Numbered from the stretch's first letter, positions 1-5,574 are shown. The stretch: 5,574 nucleotides of DNA from an uncultured Propionibacteriaceae bacterium (GCA_937859105.1 CALMAD010000061.1:1-5574); one strand, 5' to 3'. The notes: generated by a model not told the origin, from the sequence alone. Translations and numbers: made by a program.

Positions 1-11
1 AACAATTGTTC
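1..11. promoter_or_regulatory. Probable LexA-binding SOS box, left edge cut by the window
   Basis: The first ten bases, AACAATTGTT, are a perfect palindrome, followed by C. This reads AAC-N4-GTTC and matches the actinobacterial/Gram-positive LexA core GAAC-N4-GTTC in every visible base; the leading G would be the base just before the window. The box lies 18 bases upstream of the ATG of a DnaE2-type polymerase gene, a family repeatedly found under LexA control. A -10-like TATAAG (12-17) directly follows, so LexA bound here could block promoter opening. That -10 would put the transcript start near 23-25, leaving almost no leader and cutting off the ribosome binding site, so the true promoter may lie further upstream. 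The outer base after GTTC is T rather than the commoner G. Confidence 0.62.
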
Positions 12-17
12 TATAAG

Positions 18-25
18 AGGGAGGG
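18..25 (+). promoter_or_regulatory. Ribosome binding site that fixes the DnaE2-like start
   Basis: AGGGAGGG sits 4 bases before the ATG at 30 and is strongly complementary to the 3' end of 16S rRNA. It favours the ATG over an in-frame TTG at position 6. That TTG lies inside the LexA-like palindrome, has no ribosome binding site within the window, and would add eight residues unlike the family. Confidence 0.75.
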
Positions 26-29
26 TGCC

Positions 30-3000
30 ATGGGTGACCCGTTCGTGCACCTGCGGGTGGCGTCGGGGTACTCGCTGCAGTACGGGGCGAGCCACCCCTC
101 GGCCCTGGTCGAGGCCGCCGCGGGGTTCGAGATGGACACGCTGGCGATCACCGATCGCGGCGGGTTGTACGGGGCCGTCCGGTTCGCGAAGGCGTGCCTC
201 GGCGCCGGTATCGCGCCGATCGTCGGCGTCGATCTCGCGCTGGCCGGCGAGCGGGCCGGGGCGCCCTCGGCGGGGCGGGTGGTCGCGCTGGCCACCTCGC
301 GGCGCGGGTGTGCGTCGCTGTGCCGGCTGACGTCGGCCGTCCACCTGGGCGGCGAGCGGGGGCGTCCGCGGGTCACGCGCGGGCAGATCGGGGCGCACCG
401 CGACGACGTCGTGGTGATGCTCGGGGCCGATTCCGACCTGGGCCGGACGCTCGCCGAGCGCGACGACGCGCGGGCCGAGGCGGTGCTGCGGCGGTGGCTC
501 GAGGTGGTCGATCGCGAGTCGCTCGTCGTCGGGGTCACCCATCACCGGGTCGCCGGGGCGGGCCCCTGGTCGGCCGGCCACGCCGGGCGCATGCTCGCGT
601 TCGCCGACGCGCACGGGCTGGCCGGCGTCCTCACCAACGCGGTGCGCATGGCGCGCCGCACCGACGCGCCGGTGGCCGACGTGCTCGACGCGACGCGGCG
701 GCTCGTCCCGCTCGACCTGCGCAACGTCGACCGGCGCAACGCCGAGGGGTACCTCAAGTCGGGCAAAGAGATGGTCGCCATCGCCGACGAGGTGTGCCGG
801 CTCGCGGGCCGGCGCGACGCGGTGCGGCTGTTCGGCGATACCCGGCACCTGGCCGTGCGCTGCCGGCTCGACCCGCGGGCCGACCTGGGGCTGGGCGAGA
901 TCCACCTGCCCGAGTTCGAGGTGCTGCAAGGCTCGGGCGACGCGTTCGCCGAGCTGCGGCGGCGGTGCGAGGCGGGGCTGGCCGCGCGGTACGGGTCGGT
1001 CGATGCGCGGGCGCGCGACCGCATCGACGACGAGTTGGCCGTCGTCGGCGAGTTGGGGTTCAGCCCCTACTTCCTCACGGTCGCCCAGGTGGTCGACGGG
1101 GTGCGTGAGCTGGGCGTCCGGGTGGCCGCGCGGGGGTCGGGGGCGGGCAGCCTCATCAACTACGCCCTGGGCATCTCGGGGGTCGATCCGCTGCGCTACG
1201 ACCTCATCATGGAGCGGTTCCTGTCGCCCCTGCGCGTCGCGCTGCCCGACATCGACATCGACGTGGAGTCGGCGCGCCGCACCGACGTCTACGACATGAT
1301 CTTCGCGATGTTCGGCCGCGAGCGGGTGGCGTGCGTCGCGATGATGGAGACGTACCGCGTCCGGCACGCGATCCGCGACGTCGGCAAGGCGATGAGCCTG
1401 CCGCCGGGCGACGTCGACGCGATCGCGAAGTCGTTCCCGCACATCCGGGCGCGCGACGTGCGGCACGCGCTGCGCGACCTGCCCGAGCTGCGCAGCGCGA
1501 ACCTGGCCGACCAGCAGTTGCGGGTGCTGTTCGACCTCGTCGAGAGCCTCGACGGGTTGCCGCGGCACGTCGCGCTGCACCCCTGCGGCGTCCTGCTGTC
1601 GGATGCGACGCTGTACGACCGCACGCCGGTGGAGGCGAGCTTCGGCGACTACCCGATGAGCCAGTTCGACAAAGACGACGTCGAAGACATCGGGCTGCTG
1701 AAACTCGACGTGCTGGGCATCCGCATGCAGTCGTCGATGGCCCATGCGGTCGCCGAGATCGAGCGGGTGGAGGGGGAGCGGGTCGACCTCGACGCCCTCG
1801 CGCCGTTCGACGACCCGGCCGTCTACGCGATGATCGGCCGGGCCGAGACCATCGGCTGCTTCCAGATCGAGTCGCCCGGGCAGCGTGAGCTCGTCGGCAA
1901 GTTCGGGCCGAGCGACTTCACCGACATCGTCATCGACATCTCGCTGTTCCGGCCGGGGCCGGTGAAGTCCGACATGGTGATCCCGTTCCTCCGCGCCCGC
2001 AACGGCTGGGCCGAGCCGCGGTACCTGCACCCCGACCTCGTCCCGGCGCTCGCCGAGACGCGCGGCGTCGTCGTGTTTCACGAGCAGGTGATCAAGCTGG
2101 TCGCGGTCATGACCGGCTGCAGCCTCGCGTACGGCGACGAGGCGCGCCGGGCGCTCGGCAGCCCCCAGGGGCAAGAAGATGTGCGGCGCTGGTTCGTGCC
2201 CGCCGCGCTGGCGAAGGGGTACGACCCGGCGCTGGTCGACGAGGTGTGGCAGGTGCTGGTCAGCTTCGCCTCGTTCGGGTTCTGCAAAGCCCATGCCGCC
2301 GCGTTCGCGCTGCCCACCTACCAGTCGGCGTGGCTCAAGGTGTACTACCCGGCGCACTTCGTCGCGGGGCTGCTCACGCACGACCCGGGCATGTATCCCA
2401 AGCGCCTGATTCTGGAGGAGGCGCGGCGCCTTTGCCTGCCCGTCCTGCCGCTCGACGTGAACCACAGCCGGGTCGAATACGTCGTCGAACCGGTGGGCGC
2501 CGAGCGCGGCATCCGGCTGGCGCTGGCCGACGTGAAGGGCATCGCGTCCGACGAGCTGACCCGCATCGTCGCCGGGCAGCCGTACGCGGGGCTCGTCGAC
2601 TTCTGGCGGCGGGCCGCCGTGTCGATCGACGTCGCCGAGCGCCTCGTGCTGGCCGGCGCGTTCGACGAGCTCTACGGGGTGGGGTTGCCGGGGCCGGTCG
2701 CGGCGCGGGGCGCGGTGACCCGTCGCGACCTCATGCTCGCCCTGGCCGACCTGGCGCGCGAGGCGCGCGTCGACCAGCGGGTGAACGGACGCCGCGCGCG
2801 CGGCCTGGGCGGCGGGGCGTCCGGCGACCGGCAGGCCGTCCAGCTCGCGCTCGACTTCACCGCCCCGGCGCCTCCCGGCGGGCCGGGGGGAACCGGGGAG
2901 GGGGGCGGCCCCCTCGACGCTGACGGGGTCGGGGAGGAGGGTGCCGGCGCGGCCTGGGCGTCCGGGGTGCCGGGCGACGTGGCGGTCACGGGCCTGCCCG

Positions 3001-3746
3001 AGATGACGGCGTCGGAGCGGATGGCGGCGGAGCTCGACATCCTGGGGATGGACGCGACGCGGCACGTGCTGAGCGACTACCGGGAGTTCCTGGCCGCGAT
3101 CGGCGTCACGTGGAGCAGCGAGCTGCTCGAGCGGCGCAGCCGAAGCTCGCTGCTGGTCGCCGGGGTGAAGGTCGCCACCCAGACGCCGCCGGTGCGGTCG
3201 GGCCGGCGGGTGATCTTCCTCACGCTCGACGACACGACGGGCCCGGTCGACCTCACCTTCTTCGAAGACGCGCAGGGCCCCTACGCGCGCACGGTGTTCA
3301 ACTCGTGGCTGGTCGTCGGGCGGGGCGAGCTGCGGCGCACCGGCCCGCGGGGCGTCTCGTTGCGCGCGACCGGCGCGTGGGAGCTGACGCACCTGCACGG
3401 CGTCTGGGCGCAGGTGCTCGAGGCGACGGGGGACGCGGAGGCCGCGGTCGCGGCCGTCCGGGCGATCATCGACGCCCCGGCCGAGATGCCCGAGCACGAC
3501 CCGACCGCACCCGAGGCGTCCGAGGGTGACGGGCGGGCGTCCGACGAGCCGGTGGCCGACCCGCAGCGCCACGGGCGCGGCGGCGGCATGGGCCAGCGGC
3601 GGGTGTTCCTGCACGCGAGCGGGTTCGTCCAATCGCCGTACACCGACGTCAGGCCCGCGGGGCTGGCGCCGGCATCCGTGCCGGCCGAGTTCACCGAGCC
3701 GGGCCGCAAGCTGTGGCACTCGAGCCCGGGGAGTTCGGGCCGATGA
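30..3746 (+). CDS. dnaE2: DnaE2-like error-prone DNA polymerase III alpha subunit (C-family)
   Basis: A 1238-residue C-family DNA polymerase, likely used for damage-induced translesion synthesis. A degenerate PHP domain (about 4-230) has HLR at 7-9 where active PHP enzymes have HxH. The palm carries RGSGAGS (368-374) and the catalytic aspartates D407 and D409 (PDIDID) and D560 (LKLDVLG). DnaE2-like signatures are GASHP (19-23), QFDKDD (545-550), FQIES (611-615), RPGP (641-644) and FGFCKAHAAAF (749-759). A helix-hairpin-helix region covers about 788-880. QLALDF (938-943) is a good beta-clamp motif, placed like the one in E. coli alpha. A Gly/Pro-rich linker (about 946-990) precedes an OB fold (about 1041-1110). 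An acidic, probably disordered stretch (1148-1186) leads to a compact tail (1187-1238) containing SPYTD and KLWHSSPGSSG. It is longer than classical DnaE2 (about 1080 residues) because of the linker and tail. ATG 30 is chosen for its ribosome binding site. The stop overlaps dinB. A replicative DnaE1 is less likely given the motifs and context. Confidence 0.9.
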   Translation: MGDPFVHLRVASGYSLQYGASHPSALVEAAAGFEMDTLAITDRGGLYGAVRFAKACLGAGIAPIVGVDLALAGERAGAPSAGRVVALATSRRGCASLCRLTSAVHLGGERGRPRVTRGQIGAHRDDVVVMLGADSDLGRTLAERDDARAEAVLRRWLEVVDRESLVVGVTHHRVAGAGPWSAGHAGRMLAFADAHGLAGVLTNAVRMARRTDAPVADVLDATRRLVPLDLRNVDRRNAEGYLKSGKEMVAIADEVCRLAGRRDAVRLFGDTRHLAVRCRLDPRADLGLGEIHLPEFEVLQGSGDAFAELRRRCEAGLAARYGSVDARARDRIDDELAVVGELGFSPYFLTVAQVVDGVRELGVRVAARGSGAGSLINYALGISGVDPLRYDLIMERFLSPLRVALPDIDIDVESARRTDVYDMIFAMFGRERVACVAMMETYRVRHAIRDVGKAMSLPPGDVDAIAKSFPHIRARDVRHALRDLPELRSANLADQQLRVLFDLVESLDGLPRHVALHPCGVLLSDATLYDRTPVEASFGDYPMSQFDKDDVEDIGLLKLDVLGIRMQSSMAHAVAEIERVEGERVDLDALAPFDDPAVYAMIGRAETIGCFQIESPGQRELVGKFGPSDFTDIVIDISLFRPGPVKSDMVIPFLRARNGWAEPRYLHPDLVPALAETRGVVVFHEQVIKLVAVMTGCSLAYGDEARRALGSPQGQEDVRRWFVPAALAKGYDPALVDEVWQVLVSFASFGFCKAHAAAFALPTYQSAWLKVYYPAHFVAGLLTHDPGMYPKRLILEEARRLCLPVLPLDVNHSRVEYVVEPVGAERGIRLALADVKGIASDELTRIVAGQPYAGLVDFWRRAAVSIDVAERLVLAGAFDELYGVGLPGPVAARGAVTRRDLMLALADLAREARVDQRVNGRRARGLGGGASGDRQAVQLALDFTAPAPPGGPGGTGEGGGPLDADGVGEEGAGAAWASGVPGDVAVTGLPEMTASERMAAELDILGMDATRHVLSDYREFLAAIGVTWSSELLERRSRSSLLVAGVKVATQTPPVRSGRRVIFLTLDDTTGPVDLTFFEDAQGPYARTVFNSWLVVGRGELRRTGPRGVSLRATGAWELTHLHGVWAQVLEATGDAEAAVAAVRAIIDAPAEMPEHDPTAPEASEGDGRASDEPVADPQRHGRGGGMGQRRVFLHASGFVQSPYTDVRPAGLAPASVPAEFTEPGRKLWHSSPGSSGR
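3728..3745 (+). promoter_or_regulatory. dinB ribosome binding site and ATGA translational-coupling junction
   Basis: The dinB ATG (3743-3745) overlaps the TGA stop of the polymerase gene (3744-3746) as ATGA, the usual sign of translational coupling. GGGGAG at 3728-3733 is a ribosome binding site 9 bases upstream. It lies in the codons for the PGSS residues of the upstream protein's tail, so these bases serve both the protein end and initiation of the next gene. An in-frame GTG at 3713 would add ten residues without family resemblance and is not preferred. Confidence 0.75.
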
Positions 3747-4903
3747 GCATCGTCATGCACGTCGACATGGACGCGTTCTACGCCTCGGTCGAGTTGCGGC
3801 GGCGTCCCGAGCTGCGGGGGCGGCCGATGTGGGTGGGCGGGGAGAACCGCGGCGTCGTGTTGTCGGCCACCTACGAGGCGCGCGCGTTCGGCGTCGAGGG
3901 CGGCATGAGTTCGACGCGGGCGCGGCGGCTGTGTCCCGACGCGGTGGCGGTGCGTCCCGACCACGACACCTATCAGGCGGTGTCGGAGGGGGTGTTCGCG
4001 ATCTTCGAGACCATCACGCCGCGGGTGGAGCCGCTGTCGCTCGACGAGGCGTTCCTCGACGTGACGGGCGCGGTGCGCCGGCTCGGGCCGCCCGCCGAGA
4101 TCGGCGAGCTCGTGCGGGCGATGGTGGCCGACGAGCAGGGCATCCCCTGCTCGGTGGGCATCGGGCCGACGAAGTTCATCGCGAAGCTGGCGTCCAACGC
4201 GGCGAAGCCGAACGGGCTGGTCGAGGTGCCGCCCGAGGGGGTCATCCCGTTCCTCCACCCCCTGCCGGTGGAGAAGATCTGGGGGGTGGGGGAGGTGACG
4301 GCGGCGTCCCTGCGCCGGCTGGGGCTGGCGACGGTGGCCGACCTGGCGCACACGTCGCGGGCCACGCTGCAGCGCGCGCTGGGCAACACCGGCGCCCAAC
4401 TGCACGACCTGGCGTGGGGGGTCGACGCGCGCCCGGTCATCGCGCGCGACCGCGAGCGCAGCGTCGGCTGCCAGGAGACGTTCGACCGCGACACCGACGA
4501 CGCCCGGTTCGTCGAGACCGAGTTGCTGCGGGTCGCCTCGCGGGTGGCGTCCCGCATGCGCCGGGCCCGGGTGCTGGGGCGGACGGTGACGGTGCACGTC
4601 CGGTTCGCGGACTTCCGGGTGACGCAGCGGTCGCTGACCCTGCCGAGCCCCACCGACGTGACCGACGAGATTCATGCGACGGCGGTGTCGCTGTTCCGCG
4701 GCATGCGGCTGGAGCGGCCGCGGCTGCGCAGGGTTGGAGTGCGGGTCGAGGGTCTGGTCGACCTCGAGCAGGCCTACCAGCAGCCGATGTTGGGCGATCC
4801 CGAGCACGGCTGGCATGACGCCGAGCGGGCCGCGGACGCGGCGATCGAGAAGTTCGGCCCCGCGGCCGTCCAGCGGGCCACCTTGACCGGCCGGAGGCGG
4901 TGA
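3743..4903 (+). CDS. dinB: DNA polymerase IV (Y-family translesion polymerase)
   Basis: A 386-residue Y-family polymerase that copies past damaged bases and lacks proofreading. The N-terminal HVDMDAFYASVE carries metal-binding D8. SLDEAFLD holds catalytic D101 and E102. YEAR (44-47) is the fingers motif that contacts the incoming nucleotide. KPNG (155-158) and WGVGE (180-184) mark the thumb helix-hairpin-helix. A little-finger domain spans about 238-340. The steric-gate position is Y13 (Phe in E. coli), a common variant. All catalytic acids are present, so this is an active DinB and not the non-catalytic ImuB adaptor. The expected C-terminal clamp motif is weak: QPMLG (347-351) keeps Q and L but ends in Gly instead of an aromatic or aliphatic residue. 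Length is normal for actinobacterial DinB. It is coupled to the DnaE2-like gene by a 4-base overlap and so probably shares its SOS-type control. Numbering is from ATG 3743. Confidence 0.95.
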   Translation: MSIVMHVDMDAFYASVELRRRPELRGRPMWVGGENRGVVLSATYEARAFGVEGGMSSTRARRLCPDAVAVRPDHDTYQAVSEGVFAIFETITPRVEPLSLDEAFLDVTGAVRRLGPPAEIGELVRAMVADEQGIPCSVGIGPTKFIAKLASNAAKPNGLVEVPPEGVIPFLHPLPVEKIWGVGEVTAASLRRLGLATVADLAHTSRATLQRALGNTGAQLHDLAWGVDARPVIARDRERSVGCQETFDRDTDDARFVETELLRVASRVASRMRRARVLGRTVTVHVRFADFRVTQRSLTLPSPTDVTDEIHATAVSLFRGMRLERPRLRRVGVRVEGLVDLEQAYQQPMLGDPEHGWHDAERAADAAIEKFGPAAVQRATLTGRRR

Positions 4904-4928
4904 GCCACCCTGGCTACACCCGATAGTT

Positions 4929-4946
4929 CGGTTCCGTTTGGAGCCG
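4929..4946 (+). terminator. Hairpin after dinB, possible weak or T-less terminator
   Basis: The stem CGGTTCC (4929-4935) pairs with GGAGCCG (4940-4946) over seven base pairs, one of them G-U in RNA, around a GTTT loop. It starts 26 bases after the dinB stop. No T-tract follows, so it is not a standard intrinsic terminator. It could slow polymerase or protect the 3' end of the polymerase mRNA. It overlaps the proposed DUF3040 promoter, so it may be incidental. Confidence 0.3.
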
Positions 4947-4960
4947 ACGGCGCCTACACT
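4932..4960 (+). promoter_or_regulatory. Candidate promoter for the DUF3040 gene
   Basis: TACACT (4955-4960) fits the actinobacterial TANNNT -10 pattern. Seventeen bases upstream, TTCCGT (4932-4937) is a poor but correctly spaced -35. The transcript would start near 4967 and leave a leader of about 45 bases. The 108-base gap after dinB and the separate strong ribosome binding site also suggest independent transcription. The -35 match is weak, so this rests mainly on the -10 and spacing. Confidence 0.35.
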
Positions 4961-4974
4961 TGTGGAAAGCGCCG
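4948..4974. repeat. Inverted repeat over the candidate -10 region
   Basis: CGGCGC (4948-4953) and GCGCCG (4969-4974) are perfect six-base inverted arms separated by 15 bases. Between them lie the -10-like TACACT and the predicted transcription start, a position suited to a repressor site. Six-base GC-only arms can arise by chance in such GC-rich DNA, so function is unproven. Confidence 0.3.
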
Positions 4975-4999
4975 ATGTTGGCGTGCACATCAACGACCA

Positions 5000-5006
5000 A
5001 GGGAGG
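5000..5006 (+). promoter_or_regulatory. Ribosome binding site of the DUF3040 gene
   Basis: AGGGAGG lies five bases before the ATG at 5012 and is near-ideal for an actinobacterial ribosome. It fixes the start of the small membrane protein. Confidence 0.8.
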
Positions 5007-5011
5007 CTGAC

Positions 5012-5401
5012 ATGGCCCTCTCGGAGGAAGAACAGCGGCTCCTCGAGCAGATGGAGGCCGCGCTGGCGGCCGACGATCCGAAGTTCGCCAACACTCTCCG
5101 CGGGACGAGTACTCGACGGTTGCACAAGCGTCGCGTCGCGCTCGCCGGCCTCGGCTTCGTGGTCGGCATCGCCGGCCTCATCGCGGGGATGGAGACGCAT
5201 CCGGCCGTCAGCGTCATCGGGTTCGTCGTCATGCTCGTCTCGACGATCGCGGCGCTCACCTCGTGGCAGCACGTCGGCAACGGGAACGACGGCGTCCCCG
5301 CACGGCCGTCGCAGCCGCGTCCGAAGTCGCCCACGACGGATACGCCGTTCATGGACAAAATGGAGGAGCGGTGGCGGCGTCGTCAAGACGACGGTCTCTG
5401 A
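5012..5401 (+). CDS. DUF3040 family two-helix membrane protein, function unknown
   Basis: A 129-residue protein with the DUF3040 opening: MALSEEEQRLLEQME, then the DDPKFANTLRG stretch (21-31). The N-terminal 30 residues look amphipathic and probably face the cytoplasm. A basic patch, RRLHKRR (35-41), precedes two hydrophobic segments at about 42-60 and 65-84, joined by a very short turn (METHP). The roughly 45-residue C-terminal tail is polar and Pro-rich, ending in a charged MEERWRRR segment. The basic patch and short turn suggest a hairpin with both ends inside the cell. There is no signal peptide or catalytic motif. The family's function is unknown to me. A relative lies upstream of mraZ in M. 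tuberculosis, which hints at a link to the division cluster; that link is inference. It is 108 bases from dinB, has its own ribosome binding site, and is followed by a strong terminator. Confidence 0.9.
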   Translation: MALSEEEQRLLEQMEAALAADDPKFANTLRGTSTRRLHKRRVALAGLGFVVGIAGLIAGMETHPAVSVIGFVVMLVSTIAALTSWQHVGNGNDGVPARPSQPRPKSPTTDTPFMDKMEERWRRRQDDGL

Positions 5402-5430
5402 CCCTCTGACCGGCGTTCCGTACACTCCAC

Positions 5431-5457
5431 AGCGGCCCTTCGGGGCCGCTTTTTTTT
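5431..5457 (+). terminator. Strong intrinsic terminator after the DUF3040 gene
   Basis: AGCGGCCC (5431-5438) and GGGCCGCT (5443-5450) form a perfect eight-base-pair stem closed by a TTCG loop. In RNA this is the exceptionally stable cUUCGg tetraloop. A run of eight T (5450-5457) follows. It starts 30 bases after the DUF3040 stop and should end transcription from this gene and any read-through from the polymerase operon. Confidence 0.92.
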
Positions 5458-5574
5458 GTGCCCGGAGGGAGACGAGTCTTGGTGCCCGCCGTCAGCCGAG
5501 TCGCTGACCATCCCCGGCAGCGCGCCGGGCGGGCGGCGTCCGCCATCGTCGGGATCGTCTGAGCGGGCCGGTCA
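5458..5574 (+). other. Region after the terminator: no firm gene, one doubtful 27-codon ORF
   Basis: No recognisable gene starts here. A small ORF could run from TTG 5479 (or GTG 5482) to the TGA at 5560-5562, with GGAGGG (5464-5469) nine bases before the TTG. Its product would be about 26-27 residues, Ala/Arg-rich, beginning VPAVSRVADH. It resembles no family I know and may be chance. A six-base-pair hairpin, CCCGGC (5513-5518) with GCCGGG (5524-5529), lies inside it without a T-tract. The region is probably the upstream control or leader region of the next gene. The typical start of MraZ is not visible. Confidence 0.2.

Noticed and set aside
6..29. TTG start at 6 for the DnaE2-like protein
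   Set aside because: It lies inside the LexA-like palindrome with no ribosome binding site in the window, whereas ATG 30 has a strong one.
194..1108. 304-codon open frame inside the polymerase gene, other + frame
   Set aside because: The product is almost all Arg, Ala and Gly, a typical shadow of a GC-rich gene, and overlaps a firmly identified PHP domain.
3526..4818. 430-codon open frame spanning the dnaE2-dinB junction
   Set aside because: The product is Arg/Ala/Gly-rich low complexity out of frame with both true genes.
3743..4903. Partner gene as imuB
   Set aside because: ImuB lacks the Y-family catalytic acids; this protein has D8, D101 and E102 and standard DinB thumb motifs.
4960..4968. 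DnaA-box-like TTGTGGAAA (resembling the reverse of TTGTCCACA)
   Set aside because: It is an isolated, imperfect match with no cluster of similar sites, so there is no support for an origin.
5396..5411. CTCTGACC repeated twice in tandem over the DUF3040 stop
   Set aside because: An eight-base duplication of two copies is short and could be chance; apart from the possible -35 noted separately no role is apparent.
3281..5425. Very long antisense open frame (714 codons) covering all of dinB, the end of dnaE2 and DUF3040
   Set aside because: Its product is rich in Arg, His and Pro with no recognisable domain. Long stop-free antisense frames are expected opposite genes with G/C third positions, and the + strand genes here have clear motifs and ribosome binding sites.

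Overview
This window comes from a high-GC actinobacterium. Most third codon positions are G or C, the Shine-Dalgarno sequences are strong, the DnaE protein is of the DnaE2 type seen in actinobacteria, and a DUF3040 membrane protein is present, a family largely confined to Actinobacteria. I cannot name the genus. All genes I accept are on the + strand, and coding density is very high up to about 5.4 kb.

Layout. Positions 1-29 hold the end of a control region: a near-complete LexA-type (SOS) palindrome, then a purine-rich ribosome binding site. Positions 30-3746 encode a 1238-residue DnaE2-like (error-prone) DNA polymerase III alpha subunit. Its stop codon overlaps the start of a 386-residue DNA polymerase IV (dinB, 3743-4903) in an ATGA junction. 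A 108-base gap (4904-5011) contains a hairpin, an inverted repeat and a promoter-like sequence. It leads into a 129-residue DUF3040 two-helix membrane protein (5012-5401). A strong intrinsic terminator (5431-5457) closes the group. The last 117 bases hold only a doubtful 27-codon ORF and probably belong to the leader of the next gene.

How the genes work together. The first two genes look like a translesion-synthesis operon: a C-family error-prone replicase and a Y-family lesion-bypass polymerase made in coupled fashion, probably induced by DNA damage through LexA. This differs from the textbook imuA'-imuB-dnaE2 mutasome. The Y-family partner keeps all its catalytic acidic residues, and the DnaE2-like protein carries its own clamp-binding motif (QLALDF, residues 938-943). 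It also has a long C-terminal tail that ends in a compact, conserved-looking segment. The DUF3040 gene seems to have its own promoter. In other actinobacteria, M. tuberculosis for example, this family sits next to mraZ and the division/cell-wall cluster, so that cluster may follow just outside the window. That is inference.

No mobile element, CRISPR array, tRNA or rRNA was seen. The window is mainly recognisable DNA-repair genes. The most interesting points are the unusual polymerase pairing, its SOS-type control and the self-contained clamp motif.
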